From Streptomyces sp. NBC_00576 (GTDB taxonomy: Bacteria > Actinomycetota > Actinomycetes > Streptomycetales > Streptomycetaceae), in NCBI RefSeq assembly GCF_036345175.1, contig NZ_CP107780.1:1550001-1614000 (forward strand): a stretch of DNA of 64,000 nt, written 5' to 3'. The notes below the pieces were generated by a model. That model was not told the DNA's origin and did not search any database. It worked only from the letters and a program-made list of their open reading frames with translations. Shown here one piece after another: positions 1 through 9,071 of this stretch; position 1 is the stretch's first letter; each line of letters starts with the position of its first letter. A program made the position numbers and the translations under genes.

Positions 1-1062
1 TCCGGTTCCGGCAGCGCGTCCGGCGGGGGGCTCGACGCCCGTGTCGTCGTCGACCGGGACTCCTTCCGGCTCGACGTCCGGTTGACGGCGGCGCCCGGGG
101 ACGTCGTGGCGCTGCTCGGGCCCAACGGCGCAGGCAAGACCACCGCGCTGCGCGCGCTGGCCGGGCTGACTCCGCTCGACGGCGGCCATCTGCGGCTGGA
201 CGGGGTGGAGTTGGACCGTACGCCGCCGGAGTCCCGACCCGTGGGCGTCGTCTTCCAGGACTACCTGCTCTTTCCGCACCTCACCGCCCTCGACAACGTC
301 GCCTTCGGACCGCGCTGCCAGGGGGCGAGCAAAGCGGAGGCCCGGGCGACGGCCGCCGAGTGGCTGGAGCGGATGGGGCTCACCGAACAGGCGGGCGCCA
401 AGCCGCGCAGGCTCTCCGGCGGCCAGGCCCAACGCGTCGCCCTCGCCCGCGCCCTGGCCACCCGGCCCCGGCTACTGCTCCTCGACGAGCCACTGGCCGC
501 GCTGGACGCCCGTACCCGCCTCGGCATCCGCGCCCAACTACGGCGTCACCTGGCCGACTTCGAGGCCGTGGCGGTCCTGGTCACGCACGATCCGCTGGAC
601 GCGATGGTGCTCGCGGACCGGCTGGTGGTCGTCGAACACGGCCGGGTCGTGCAGGAGGGGACGCCGCAGGACATCGCCCGTCGGCCCCGCACCGACTACA
701 TCGCCCAGCTCGTCGGCCTCAACCTCTACCCGGGCCGGGCGCAGGGTCACACCGTCACGCTGGACACCGGGCCGACGATCACCACCACCGAGGATCTCAC
801 CGGCCCGGTCTTCGTCGCCTTCCCGCCCGGCGCCGTGACCCTCCACCGCCACCGTCCCACCGGCTCCAGCGCCCGCAACCTGTGGCGCTGCGAGGTGGCC
901 GGCCTGGAGACCCACGGCGACCAGATCCGCGCGAACCTCGCCGGCGAGCTCCCCCTCGCCGCCGATCTCACCACTGTCGCCGCGGCCGAACTCGATCTCC
1001 ACCCGGGTGCCGAGATCTGGGCGACCGTCAAGGCGACACAGACCCACGCGTACCCGGCCTGA
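1..1062 (+). CDS. modC: Molybdate ABC transporter ATP-binding protein ModC (5' end outside window)
   Basis: ATPase of a high-affinity molybdate importer. The reading frame is open from base 1, so the start lies upstream. The first visible residues, RVVVDRDSFRLDV, are the usual N-terminal beta strands. Walker A is GPNGAGKTT, the Q-loop follows in VVFQDY, the signature is LSGGQAQRVALARAL and Walker B is LLLLDEPLAALD, then the switch histidine in VTHD. The C-terminal 110 residues fit a TOBE/Mop-like regulatory domain. The next gene encodes a Mop protein, which supports molybdate rather than another ion. modA and modB would be expected just upstream of the window. Tungstate transport is the main alternative. 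Confidence 0.85.
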   Translation, partial: SGSGSASGGGLDARVVVDRDSFRLDVRLTAAPGDVVALLGPNGAGKTTALRALAGLTPLDGGHLRLDGVELDRTPPESRPVGVVFQDYLLFPHLTALDNVAFGPRCQGASKAEARATAAEWLERMGLTEQAGAKPRRLSGGQAQRVALARALATRPRLLLLDEPLAALDARTRLGIRAQLRRHLADFEAVAVLVTHDPLDAMVLADRLVVVEHGRVVQEGTPQDIARRPRTDYIAQLVGLNLYPGRAQGHTVTLDTGPTITTTEDLTGPVFVAFPPGAVTLHRHRPTGSSARNLWRCEVAGLETHGDQIRANLAGELPLAADLTTVAAAELDLHPGAEIWATVKATQTHAYPA

Positions 1063-1170
1063 CCGGGACCCGGCCCTCAGCCCGGTTAGCGTGAGCCTCA
1101 CAACAGCCCCGAAGCCGATGTTGCGCACCCCCGTTCCCGCCGCATCCCCTTTCCTGTGAGGCGTACCGCC

Positions 1171-1590
1171 ATGAGCCTGAGCATCCGCAACCAGATCCCC
1201 GGCACCGTCATCGCCGTCACCACCGGAGAGGTCATGGCCGCCGTCAAGGTCCGCCTCGACGGCGGTCAGGAGATCACCGCCGCGATCACCCGGGAGTCCG
1301 TCAAGGATCTCGACCTGGCCACGGGCACCGCCGTGCGCGCACTGGTCAAGTCGACCGAGGTCTCGCTCGCCACGGCCGCCGTCCAGGGCATCTCCATCCG
1401 CAACCAGCTCCCCGGCACGGTCTCCGACATCACCACGGGCGCCGCCATGGCGTCCGTGAAGGTCACCGTCGCGGGCGGCGCACTCACGGCCGCGATCACC
1501 ACCGACGCCGTGAACGACCTGGGCCTGGTCGCCGGTTCCCCGGTCGTCGCCCTGATCAAGTCGACCGAGGTCTCCCTCGCGACCAGATGA
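1171..1590 (+). CDS. mop: Tandem Mop (TOBE) molybdate-binding protein, molbindin
   Basis: A 139-residue cytoplasmic protein made almost entirely of two Mop domains in tandem. Each begins SIRNQ(I/L)PGTV, continues through an A-S-V-K-V strand and ends KSTEVSLAT, so the repeats are about 68 residues each and very alike. Such molbindins store or buffer molybdate for cofactor synthesis and usually assemble into rings. I chose ATG 1171 because GTGAGG lies 8-13 bases upstream; a GTG at 1156 in the same frame is less likely. The gene follows modC by 108 bases on the same strand and is probably cotranscribed. Confidence 0.85.
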   Translation: MSLSIRNQIPGTVIAVTTGEVMAAVKVRLDGGQEITAAITRESVKDLDLATGTAVRALVKSTEVSLATAAVQGISIRNQLPGTVSDITTGAAMASVKVTVAGGALTAAITTDAVNDLGLVAGSPVVALIKSTEVSLATR

Positions 1591-1999
1591 CACACCGTAA
1601 CCGGAGACTGCCGTCCAATTGCTGGGCCGGCGATCGCAGACCCGCCGACGGGAATCCGGATCCAACCATGGCACCGGGGGCGGCGTGGCCCCGCCGGCAG
1701 AGGCGATCGGAGACAGTCTCCGGCCTCACGGTCGGCCCGCACAGCAGCCGGCCGGTCCTCCGGTACCCGCGGGCCGCCGGGGCTTCGCATGCCGCTCTCG
1801 CTGCGACCGGTAACCGTCCGGGGCGTGCTTGATTCCCTTCTGCTTGAGGCGGGTCCGGGGGGCCACACCACTCGGACCGGACGCGACGAACGGCACCTCG
1901 GCCCCGCCATGAACGCCCTGCGCGGGTGGGCCGGCGCCCCCGTGGACGACAACGGTGACCTCGTCCCCCGCACGGAGGCTGCGGCCGGACTGCGGTCGC
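1591..1999. other. Gene-free stretch between mop and the sugar transporter
   Basis: About 400 bases lie between two convergent transcription units. Short open frames exist on both strands, but none has a ribosome binding site or a recognisable product, and I see no strong hairpin. It is probably intergenic or decayed DNA. Confidence 0.4.
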
Positions 2000-2914
2000 T
2001 CACTTGCCGAAGCCGGCGGTGAGCCCGCTGATGAGCTGGCGGCGACCCACGATGTAGAGGGCGAGGATCGGCAGCGTGGAGAGGACCACGGCGGCCAGGA
2101 TCGCCGGCACGTTGATCGTGAACTCGCCCTGGAAGCTCCACACGAACAGCGGCAGGACGCGCTTGTCGGGGCTCTGCGTGAGGATCAGCGGGAAGAGGAA
2201 GCCGTTCCAGACGTTCAGGGCGTCGTAGATCGTGACCGTGATCAGCGCGGGGCGGGACAGCGGCAGGGCCAGGCTCCACAGCATGCGCCAGTGCCCGGCG
2301 CCTTCCGCGCGCATGGACTCGTACAGCTCGTCCGGGATGTCGCGCAGGAAGTTGACCATGATGATCACCGTGAGCGGGATCGCGAACGCCGCCGAGGGGA
2401 GCACGATCGCCCCCAGGGTGTCGTACATCTGCGCCTTGGCGATCAGCAGGTACACCGGGATGATCGTGGCCTGGAGCGGGATGGCGAGGCCCAGCAGGAA
2501 GACGCTGAACGCCCAGCGCAGGGCCCGGCTGGTGCCGCGCACGATGGCGTACGCCGCCAGGAACGACACGAGGAGGGTCAGCAGCGTCGCTCCGACGGTG
2601 ACCAGCGCGCTGTTGAGGAGGTAGTGCGTGAAGTCGTTGTCCAGGACCTGGCGGTAGTTCTCCAGGGTGGGGTTTGTCGGTACGGAGAGCGGGTTCGCGT
2701 CGAAGAAGCCGTCTCGGGTGCGCAGACTGGTGACGACGACCCAGTACACCGGGACGAGGACGATCACCAGCCAGACCAGCCCGCCCAGCGCACCGAGGGG
2801 GTTGGTACGGCCCAGACGCCTGAGGCTGCTGCGGCCCGGTGAGGTTACGGACGACTGGGCGCGCCGCGGTGCGCCGGGCGAGTCGGTGGACGGGGCATGG
2901 GAGAGCGTGGACAT
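2000..2914 (-). CDS. Sugar ABC transporter permease (MalG/CUT1 type)
   Basis: Inner-membrane subunit of a carbohydrate importer, 304 residues. After a polar N-terminal arm there are six predicted helices, starting near residue 40 (LVWLVIVLVPVYWVV). The cytoplasmic EAA loop that docks the ATPase appears as ESMRAEGAGHWRMLWSLALP around residue 195. The gene starts with ATG at 2914, sharing one base with the TGA of the upstream permease, which implies translational coupling. No dedicated ATPase gene follows; actinomycete CUT1 importers commonly share a single MsiK-type ATPase encoded elsewhere. The neighbouring LacI repressor and GH3 enzyme suggest xylo- or gluco-oligosaccharides. Confidence 0.9.
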   Translation of the reverse strand: MSTLSHAPSTDSPGAPRRAQSSVTSPGRSSLRRLGRTNPLGALGGLVWLVIVLVPVYWVVVTSLRTRDGFFDANPLSVPTNPTLENYRQVLDNDFTHYLLNSALVTVGATLLTLLVSFLAAYAIVRGTSRALRWAFSVFLLGLAIPLQATIIPVYLLIAKAQMYDTLGAIVLPSAAFAIPLTVIIMVNFLRDIPDELYESMRAEGAGHWRMLWSLALPLSRPALITVTIYDALNVWNGFLFPLILTQSPDKRVLPLFVWSFQGEFTINVPAILAAVVLSTLPILALYIVGRRQLISGLTAGFGK

Positions 2915-3825
2915 CACATACCTGCCTGCTGGCTGCGCATCCGGCTGAAGCCGGAGAACCGGACGAGGGCGAGGGAGACGAGGAGTCCTGCCGCGACGAG
3001 CACCACGGAGATGGCGCTGGCGAGGCCCATCTGGTTGCTCTGGAAGCCGGTGATGTACATGTCGAGCGGCAGGATGCGGGTGGCGTATCCAGGGCCACCG
3101 CCGGTGAGCACGAAGACCAGGTCGAAGTAGGTGAGCGAGCCGACGACCATCAGCGTCGAGGACGTGACGATCGTGTAGCGCAGCTGGGGCAGGGTGATGT
3201 GCCAGAACTGGGCGAGCCGGCCGGCGCCGTCGATCGACGCGGCCTCGTACAGCGAGGCGGGGATCTGCCGGGCGCCGGCCTGGTACAGCAGCGTGTGGAA
3301 GGGAACGAACTGCCAGGAGATGACGAACACGACGGTGTAGAAGGCGAGTTGGGGATCGCCCAGCCAGTCCTGTCCGAGGAGGGACAGATGGAGGGCCGCG
3401 CCGAGGCCGAAGTTGGGGTCGAGGAGGTTCTTGAAGATGACGGCGATCGCCGCCGTCGAGATGAGCAGCGGAACGAAGTAGAAGACGCCGAGCAGGGCCC
3501 GGTAGCGCTGCTTCCCGGCGACGAAGACGCCCAGCAGCAGGCTGATCGGGGTCTGCACGATCCACGAGAAGACCATCAGTTTGGCGGTGAGCCACAGGGC
3601 GTGGCGGGTGACGTCGCTGGTGAGAGCAGTGCGCCAGTTGTCGAGCCCGGTCCAGGCGGGGGTGCCCAGACCGTCCCAGCTGGTGAAGCTGAGGTAGACC
3701 ACGATCGCCATCGGCACGAGGGCGAACAGGGCGAAGAGGAGCAGGGCGGGCAGCGCCATGAGGAACGGCGCGCCGTCGGTGCGGGTGCGCGGTGGTGGCG
3801 CCTTGGACGTACGGGCGATGCTCAT
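2914..3825 (-). CDS. Sugar ABC transporter permease (MalF/CUT1 type)
   Basis: Partner inner-membrane subunit of the importer, 303 residues. It opens with a hydrophilic basic stretch and then a long first helix (FLMALPALLLFALFALVPMA). The EAA loop reads EAASIDGAGRLAQFWHITLP near residue 205. Its ATG at 3825 overlaps the stop of the binding-protein gene by four bases (ATGA), and its own stop overlaps the next permease by one base, so all three genes form a tight operon. Binding protein, MalF-like and MalG-like subunits in this order are the standard CUT1 layout. Confidence 0.9.
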   Translation of the reverse strand: MSIARTSKAPPPRTRTDGAPFLMALPALLLFALFALVPMAIVVYLSFTSWDGLGTPAWTGLDNWRTALTSDVTRHALWLTAKLMVFSWIVQTPISLLLGVFVAGKQRYRALLGVFYFVPLLISTAAIAVIFKNLLDPNFGLGAALHLSLLGQDWLGDPQLAFYTVVFVISWQFVPFHTLLYQAGARQIPASLYEAASIDGAGRLAQFWHITLPQLRYTIVTSSTLMVVGSLTYFDLVFVLTGGGPGYATRILPLDMYITGFQSNQMGLASAISVVLVAAGLLVSLALVRFSGFSRMRSQQAGM

Positions 3826-5141
3826 TTCTGCGCCGCCTCGTCCATCTGGGAGCAGAACTGCTGCGGGCTGAGTTCGCCGAGGAAGAGCTGGTCGAGGTGG
3901 GTGAGCAGTTCGTTGCCGAGCTCGGGGGTGAGTGCCTGGTCCCAGGAGAGCTGGAAGCTCTTCGCGTCGCGGGCGAGGGTGTAGACGTACGTCGTCCAGT
4001 CGGCGTTGTCCGTGGTCTTGAGCTTGGCGTCCAGGTCCTTCACCGGCGGGACGTCGCCGTTCTTGAGCAGGTTGTCGACGTAACTGTCGTTGTAGACGCC
4101 GTCCTTGAGGTACGACACCGCGGTCTTCTTCTCCTTGGCGCTCGCCTGCGCGGACAGGGAGAAGAAGTTGGCCGTGTTGCCGACGATGTTGCTCGCGTCG
4201 CCCTTGCCGCTCTCGACGGCCGGGAAGCCGGACCAGCCGAGGTTCCCCTCTGAGACGAACTTCGGCGAGCCGGTGGCCATGGTGCCGAACGCCCAGCTGC
4301 CTTGCAGGATCATCGCGGCCTTGCCGGTGTACAGCTGAGCCTCGGCCTGGCCGGTGTCGGCGGAGACCGAGGTGAAGCCCTTGGCGAAGCCGCCCGCGTC
4401 CACCAGCTGCTTGATCATCTCGGCGGCCCTGAGGACGGCCGGGTCGGACCACGCGCCCTCCTTGCCGGCGGCGATGTTCGCGAAGGTCTCGGGTCCGCCG
4501 ACCCGGTCGACGAGATACTCCAGCCACATCAGGTCGGGCCACTTGGAGGCGCCGCCCATCGAGATCGGCGCGATGCCCTCGGCCTTGAACTTCTTCACCA
4601 GGGCGAGCAGGTCGTCCCAGGTCTTCGGTGCCTCGGCGCCCGCCTCCTTGAACACCTCCTTGTTGAAGTACAGGACCACGGGCTGCACACCGTTGACGGG
4701 GACGCCGTAGATCTTGCCGTCGAAGGTGGTGGACTGGAGCACCGACGGGAAGATCCGGTTCTTCCACTCCGGATTGGCGTCGAGGTCGGAGGTGAGGTCG
4801 GCGACCTTGCCCGCGTCCACGTAGCTCTTGAGGCCGCCGCCGCCCCAGTTCTCGAAGAGGACCGGGCCGTTGCCGGCGCCGACGGCGGTGCGCAGCTTCT
4901 GCTTGTACGGGTCGTTCTGGAAGTACTGGTAGGTGACAGTGCTGTCCGGGTGCTGCTTGTTCCACTCCGTGGCCGAGGCCCGGAAGGTCGCTTCGGACCC
5001 CTGGGTCAGCGCCCAGAGCAGCGCGCCGTCACCGGAACCGCCGCCGGCGGACCGACCGCTGCTACCGCAGGCGGACAGGGTGAGTGCGAGGGCTGCCGCC
5101 GAGGCGGTGACCAGGACGCGGGAGGGAATTCTCGGGATCAT
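3822..5141 (-). CDS. Sugar-binding lipoprotein of ABC transporter
   Basis: Extracellular solute-binding protein, family 1 type, 439 residues, tethered by lipid. The signal peptide ends in a lipobox LSAC (cysteine near residue 25) followed by a serine/glycine linker. The mature part has the usual ALLWALTQGSEATF start and a GKAAMILQGSWAFG segment typical of family 1 binding proteins. It is first in the operon with two permeases and is divergent from a LacI repressor. A promoter (5263-5291) and palindromes lie upstream. The ligand cannot be read from sequence; the Bxl-like context suggests xylobiose or a related disaccharide. Confidence 0.9.
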   Translation of the reverse strand: MIPRIPSRVLVTASAAALALTLSACGSSGRSAGGGSGDGALLWALTQGSEATFRASATEWNKQHPDSTVTYQYFQNDPYKQKLRTAVGAGNGPVLFENWGGGGLKSYVDAGKVADLTSDLDANPEWKNRIFPSVLQSTTFDGKIYGVPVNGVQPVVLYFNKEVFKEAGAEAPKTWDDLLALVKKFKAEGIAPISMGGASKWPDLMWLEYLVDRVGGPETFANIAAGKEGAWSDPAVLRAAEMIKQLVDAGGFAKGFTSVSADTGQAEAQLYTGKAAMILQGSWAFGTMATGSPKFVSEGNLGWSGFPAVESGKGDASNIVGNTANFFSLSAQASAKEKKTAVSYLKDGVYNDSYVDNLLKNGDVPPVKDLDAKLKTTDNADWTTYVYTLARDAKSFQLSWDQALTPELGNELLTHLDQLFLGELSPQQFCSQMDEAAQK

Positions 5142-5226
5142 CAGGAGCTCCTTCGGCTCACCAGAGGCTCGAACGCGCTGGACGGCTCGTCGGGCTCGTC
5201 AGGTGCATGGGGCGCGGCGCGCGGCT

Positions 5227-5241
5227 CGAAACTTTTCGAAA
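5227..5241. promoter_or_regulatory. Probable LacI-type operator in the transporter leader
   Basis: The site contains CGAAA-N2-TTTCG as a perfect inverted repeat, extended by GAAA. It lies about 20 bases downstream of the -10 of the transporter promoter, a good place for a roadblock repressor. CGAA(A)/TTTCG motifs are known upstream of xylanase and xylobiose genes in Streptomyces. Assignment to the adjacent LacI protein is inference. Confidence 0.55.
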
Positions 5242-5262
5242 CCTCTGCGTTCTCTGGCCGAT

Positions 5263-5291
5263 AAAGTAGGTAGCTGCCTGCCCGGGGTCAA
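5263..5291 (-). promoter_or_regulatory. Sigma-70-type promoter of the sugar transporter operon
   Basis: Read on the minus strand, TTGACC and TACTTT are separated by exactly 17 bases, matching the vegetative consensus. The predicted start lies about 115 bases before the binding-protein ATG. Confidence 0.6.
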
Positions 5292-5338
5292 GGTGCTGGA
5301 TTGAACTAGTTTCTGACCTGTGCTGCCACTGGACCGTT

Positions 5339-5352
5339 GCGAAAGCTTGCGC
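5339..5352. promoter_or_regulatory. Second imperfect palindrome near the lacI-family gene start
   Basis: GCGAAAGCTTGCGC matches its reverse complement at 12 of 14 positions, centred on AAGCTT. It lies 33 bases before the repressor ATG, so it could be an autoregulatory operator. No clear promoter pair was found beside it. Confidence 0.4.
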
Positions 5353-5384
5353 TAGCTTCCCCGTAAACCAGCGAAAGGACCAGC

Positions 5385-6410
5385 ATGGCGAAGAGAGCCG
5401 TCGAGCGGACGACCCTGACCGGCATCGCCGAAGCGGCCGGGGTCTCCGTGGCCACCGTCTCGAAAGTGGTCAACGGCCGCAGCGACGTCTCGCCCGAGAC
5501 GCGGGCACGCGTCGAGCGGCTGCTGGTCGAGCACGACTATGTGGCCCGGGGCCCCGGGGGCGCACAGGCCCCGGTGCGCACCATCGACCTGACCTTCGAC
5601 AAGCTGGTCAACCCCAACAACCTGGTGATCACCCAGGGCGTGACGGAAGCCGCGGCCGAGGCCGGAGTCGATGTCGTGATCAGTACGGCGCCCGACGACC
5701 CACTGGGCGCCACCTGGGCCCGGAAGATCACCAACGCGGGGCGGGAGGGCCTCATCCTGGTGACGTCCGAGCTGACGACCCGACAGCGGGCGCAGTTCGC
5801 GCAACACGGCATCCCGGTCGTACTGATCGACCCGATGAACGTGCCGGACGACAGTGTGCCGAGCATCGGCGCGACGAACTTCAGTGGCGGCATGGCGGCG
5901 ACCGAGCATCTGCTGAAGCTCGGGCATCGCCGGATCGCGATGATCGAGGGCCGGCACGACGCCGTGTGCAACACCGCCCGCCTGCACGGCTACCAGGCCG
6001 CGCTCAGCGGTGTCGGCATCACACCCGACCCCCGGCTCATCAAACGCGGATCCTTCCGGTTCGAACCCGCCTACCAGGCCGCTCTGGAACTCTTCGCCAT
6101 GGACGAACCGCCCACCGCCGTCTTCACCGGCAACGACCTGGAGGCGTTCGGCGTCATCGAGGCCGCCCGCGTGCAGGGGCTGCGGGTGCCCGACGACGTC
6201 AGCGTCGTCGGCTTCGACGACACCGCCGCCGCCAGCACCTCCGCCCCGCCCCTGACCACCGTCCGCCAGCCCTTCGCCGAGATCGGCCGCGCCGCACTGC
6301 GCGCCCTGCTCCGGCTCATCGCGGGTGAGCCCCTGGACAGCCACCGGGTCGAACTGGCCACGCAGCTCGTCGTCCGGGCCTCCACCGCCCCGCCGCCCCA
6401 CCCCGTCTAG
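5385..6410 (+). CDS. LacI family transcriptional regulator (probable repressor of the sugar operon)
   Basis: DNA-binding repressor of 341 residues. An N-terminal LacI helix-turn-helix (TLTGIAEAAGVSVATVSKVVNG, residues about 10-31) is followed by the hinge and a periplasmic-binding-protein-like sugar domain. The usual signature DDVSVVGFDDT lies near residue 270 and TTVRQPFAEIGRAAL near 290. GAAAGGA lies 7 bases before ATG 5385. It is divergent from the sugar importer and 48 bases upstream of the GH3 gene, so it probably controls both; the inducer is expected to be the imported sugar. Confidence 0.9.
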   Translation: MAKRAVERTTLTGIAEAAGVSVATVSKVVNGRSDVSPETRARVERLLVEHDYVARGPGGAQAPVRTIDLTFDKLVNPNNLVITQGVTEAAAEAGVDVVISTAPDDPLGATWARKITNAGREGLILVTSELTTRQRAQFAQHGIPVVLIDPMNVPDDSVPSIGATNFSGGMAATEHLLKLGHRRIAMIEGRHDAVCNTARLHGYQAALSGVGITPDPRLIKRGSFRFEPAYQAALELFAMDEPPTAVFTGNDLEAFGVIEAARVQGLRVPDDVSVVGFDDTAAASTSAPPLTTVRQPFAEIGRAALRALLRLIAGEPLDSHRVELATQLVVRASTAPPPHPV

Positions 6411-6458
6411 ACCTCACGCCCAACCCCCACCGCACGCCACCACCCCGAGGGACGCGCC

Positions 6459-8777
6459 ATGACCACACCTTGGGCCGATCCGGCCTGCCCCCGTGACGAA
6501 AGGGTCGATGCCCTGCTCGCGGAGATGACCCTGGAAGAGAAGCTCGCCCAGCTCGGCAGTGCCTGGCCCGGCGTCGAACACGTCAGCGGCAACGTGGCAC
6601 CCATGCAGGACGTCTTCGCCCGGCACACCGACTTCGAAAAGGCCAGAAAGGACGGGCTGGGCCACATCACCCGCCCGTTCGGCACCAAGCCGGTCGAGCC
6701 GGCCGACGGCGCCCGCCAACTCGCCGCCCTCCAGCGCGAGTTGATGGACAACACGCGGCTCGGCATCCCGGCGATCGCGCACGAGGAGTGCCTCACCGGC
6801 TTCACCACGCACCACGCGACGGTCTTCCCCACCGCCCTCGCCTGGGCCGCCGCCTTCGACCCCGCACTCGTCGAACGCATGGCGCACGCCATCGGCACGA
6901 GCATGCGCCGGGTCGGCGTCCACCAGGGGCTCTCCCCGGTCCTGGACGTCGTGCGCGACCACCGCTGGGGCCGCGTCGAGGAGACCCTCGGCGAGGACCC
7001 CTACCTCGTCGCCACCACCGGCACCGCCTACGTGCGCGGCCTGGAGAGCGCCGGGATCGTCGCCACCCTCAAGCACTTCGCGGGGTACTCCGCCTCCAAG
7101 GCCGCCCGTAACCACGCGCCCGTCTCCATGGGGCCTCGCGAGTTCGCCGACGTGATCCTGCCGCCGTTCGAGATGGCTCTGCGGGACGGCGGCGCGCGTT
7201 CGGTGATGAACTCGTACGCCGACGTCGACGGGGTACCGGCAGGGGCGGACTCGTCACTGCTCACCCGGCTCCTGCGGGAGGAGTGGGGTTTCGAGGGGAC
7301 GGTGGTCTCCGACTACTGGTCGATCGCCTTCCTGCGCACCATGCACCGCATCGCCGCGACCGAAGGCGAGGCCGGCGCCCGTGCGCTGGCGGCCGGGATC
7401 GACGTCGAGCTGCCCGACACTCTCTGCTTCGGCGAACCCCTCGCGGAACTCGTCCGCCTGGGCACCGTCCCCGAGGACCTGGTCGATCGCGCCGTACGCC
7501 GCGTCCTGCGCCAGAAGGCCGAACTCGGCCTCCTGGACGCCGACTTCGACCCAGCCGTCGACGCGGCCGCCAACGTCTCGGACCCCATCGACCTCGACCC
7601 GCCCGCGCACCGGGCCATCGCCCGCGAACTCGCCGAGCGGAGCATCGTCCTGCTCGACAACCGGGACGGCTTCCTGCCGTTGGCCCGGGACACGGCGTCC
7701 ATCGCCCTGGTCGGCCCCTGCGCCGACGACCCCAACGCCTTCTTCGGCTGCTACTCCTTCCCCAACCACGTCCTCCCCCACCACCCCGGGTACGACAACG
7801 GCATCGAGGCTCACTCGCTGCTGGACGCCCTGGCCGCGGAACTGCCGGGGACCCTGATCGCGTACGAACAGGGCTGCCCCGTCAAGGACATCGACCGCAC
7901 CGCCTTCGACGCGGCAGTGGAAGCGGCACAGCGGGCGGACGTGTGCATCGCGGTGGTCGGGGACCGCGCCGGACTGTTCGGCCTCGGCACCTCCGGCGAA
8001 GGCTGCGACGCCGAGGACCTCTCGCTGCCCGGCGTCCAGGACGAGCTCGTCGAGGCGCTGCTCGCCACCGGCACGCCGGTCGTGCTGCTCGTCGTCTCCG
8101 GCCGCCCGTACGCGCTCGGGGCCTACGCCGACCGCGCGGTGGCCCTCGTCCAGTCCTTCTTCCCCGGCGAGGAGGGCGGGTCAGCCCTCGCGGGTGTGCT
8201 CTCCGGACGGCTCACCCCGTCGGGCAGACTGCCGGTCCAGGTCCCCCGCACACCGGGCGGCCAGCCCGGCACGTATCTGCACGCTCCGCTGGGCGGCAAC
8301 ACCCAGGGGGTGAGCAACCTCGACCCGACCCCGGCCTATCCCTTCGGGCACGGCCTGTCCTACACGACGTTCTCCTACGACGGGTTCGAACTGAGCGCCG
8401 AGGAGATTCCCACCGACGGCGAGGTCGAGGTCAGCTGCCTGGTCCGCAACACCGGCGACCGCCCCGGCACCGAGGTCGTGCAGCTCTACACCGCTGACCC
8501 CATAGCTCAACTGCCCCGGCCTGTAACCCAGTTGACCGGCTACGCCCGCGTCCGGCTGACCGTCGGCGAGCAGCGTAGGGTCACGTTCCGCCTGCATGCC
8601 GACCGTCTTGCCTATACCGGGCCCGACCTGCACCGCATCGTCGATCCCGGCGACATCGCTGTCATGCTCGGCGCATCCAGCACCGACACCCGCCTCACCG
8701 GCACCCTCCGTCTCACCGGCCCGATCCGCCGGGCCGGGCACGACCGGGTCATGGACACACCGGTACGCGTCGACTGA
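6459..8777 (+). CDS. Glycoside hydrolase family 3 beta-xylosidase/beta-glucosidase
   Basis: Retaining exo-beta-glycosidase of 772 residues without signal peptide, so probably cytoplasmic and acting on imported oligosaccharides. It has the GH3 barrel (about 20-330), with KHFAGYSA and the nucleophile Asp285 in VVSDYWS, then the alpha/beta sandwich (about 370-610, ending at AYPFGHGLSYTTF) and a fibronectin-III-like domain (about 650-740). The length matches BxlA-type beta-xylosidases. GAGGGA precedes ATG 6459. Its place behind the LacI gene and opposite the importer supports a disaccharide pathway. Xylosidase against glucosidase specificity cannot be decided from sequence. Confidence 0.88.
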   Translation: MTTPWADPACPRDERVDALLAEMTLEEKLAQLGSAWPGVEHVSGNVAPMQDVFARHTDFEKARKDGLGHITRPFGTKPVEPADGARQLAALQRELMDNTRLGIPAIAHEECLTGFTTHHATVFPTALAWAAAFDPALVERMAHAIGTSMRRVGVHQGLSPVLDVVRDHRWGRVEETLGEDPYLVATTGTAYVRGLESAGIVATLKHFAGYSASKAARNHAPVSMGPREFADVILPPFEMALRDGGARSVMNSYADVDGVPAGADSSLLTRLLREEWGFEGTVVSDYWSIAFLRTMHRIAATEGEAGARALAAGIDVELPDTLCFGEPLAELVRLGTVPEDLVDRAVRRVLRQKAELGLLDADFDPAVDAAANVSDPIDLDPPAHRAIARELAERSIVLLDNRDGFLPLARDTASIALVGPCADDPNAFFGCYSFPNHVLPHHPGYDNGIEAHSLLDALAAELPGTLIAYEQGCPVKDIDRTAFDAAVEAAQRADVCIAVVGDRAGLFGLGTSGEGCDAEDLSLPGVQDELVEALLATGTPVVLLVVSGRPYALGAYADRAVALVQSFFPGEEGGSALAGVLSGRLTPSGRLPVQVPRTPGGQPGTYLHAPLGGNTQGVSNLDPTPAYPFGHGLSYTTFSYDGFELSAEEIPTDGEVEVSCLVRNTGDRPGTEVVQLYTADPIAQLPRPVTQLTGYARVRLTVGEQRRVTFRLHADRLAYTGPDLHRIVDPGDIAVMLGASSTDTRLTGTLRLTGPIRRAGHDRVMDTPVRVD

Positions 8778-9070
8778 CCCCACGCCGGTTTCCGCCCAGC
8801 GCTCCGCAGTCCTGCCGGAGCCGGCCGAGGAGCGTGGTCGCGCCCAACAGGCCCCAGTGCTCGGCGAACCTGCCGTCCAGCGCATGGCGGATACGGATCT
8901 CCGCGAAACGGACCGCTTGCCGTGGCCGGGATCCCCGTCGGGTCGCTGCCGCTGTGGGTGCCGATCACGTCGTAGCGCACGCCCAGCCGGTCGCCTTCGG
9001 CGACGACGGCGAGAGGGGTGACAGCGCCGTCGAGGGCTCCTGGGAGCTCGTCGCCGATCGTGTCCTTGCC
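8775..9070 (-). pseudogene. Remnant of a SnoaL-like ester cyclase / nuclear-transport-factor-2-fold gene
   Basis: Two pieces of one family appear in different minus frames. From 9070 to about 8921 the frame reads through AVVAEGDRLGVRYDVIGTHS and TGIPAT. From about 8914 another frame gives VRFAEIRIRHALDGRFAEHW. Both are hallmarks of SnoaL-like proteins, joined by a frameshift near 8915-8920. There is no start, and the 3' part runs into the end of the GH3 gene. It abuts a histidine-kinase remnant on the other strand, so the join is a rearrangement scar. Confidence 0.6.
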
Positions 9071-9071
9071 G

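Noticed and set aside
2839..3984. Long plus-strand frame opposite the permease genes
   Set aside because: It is an antisense shadow with low-complexity Glu/Gly/Asp content, while the minus strand encodes clear permeases with EAA loops.
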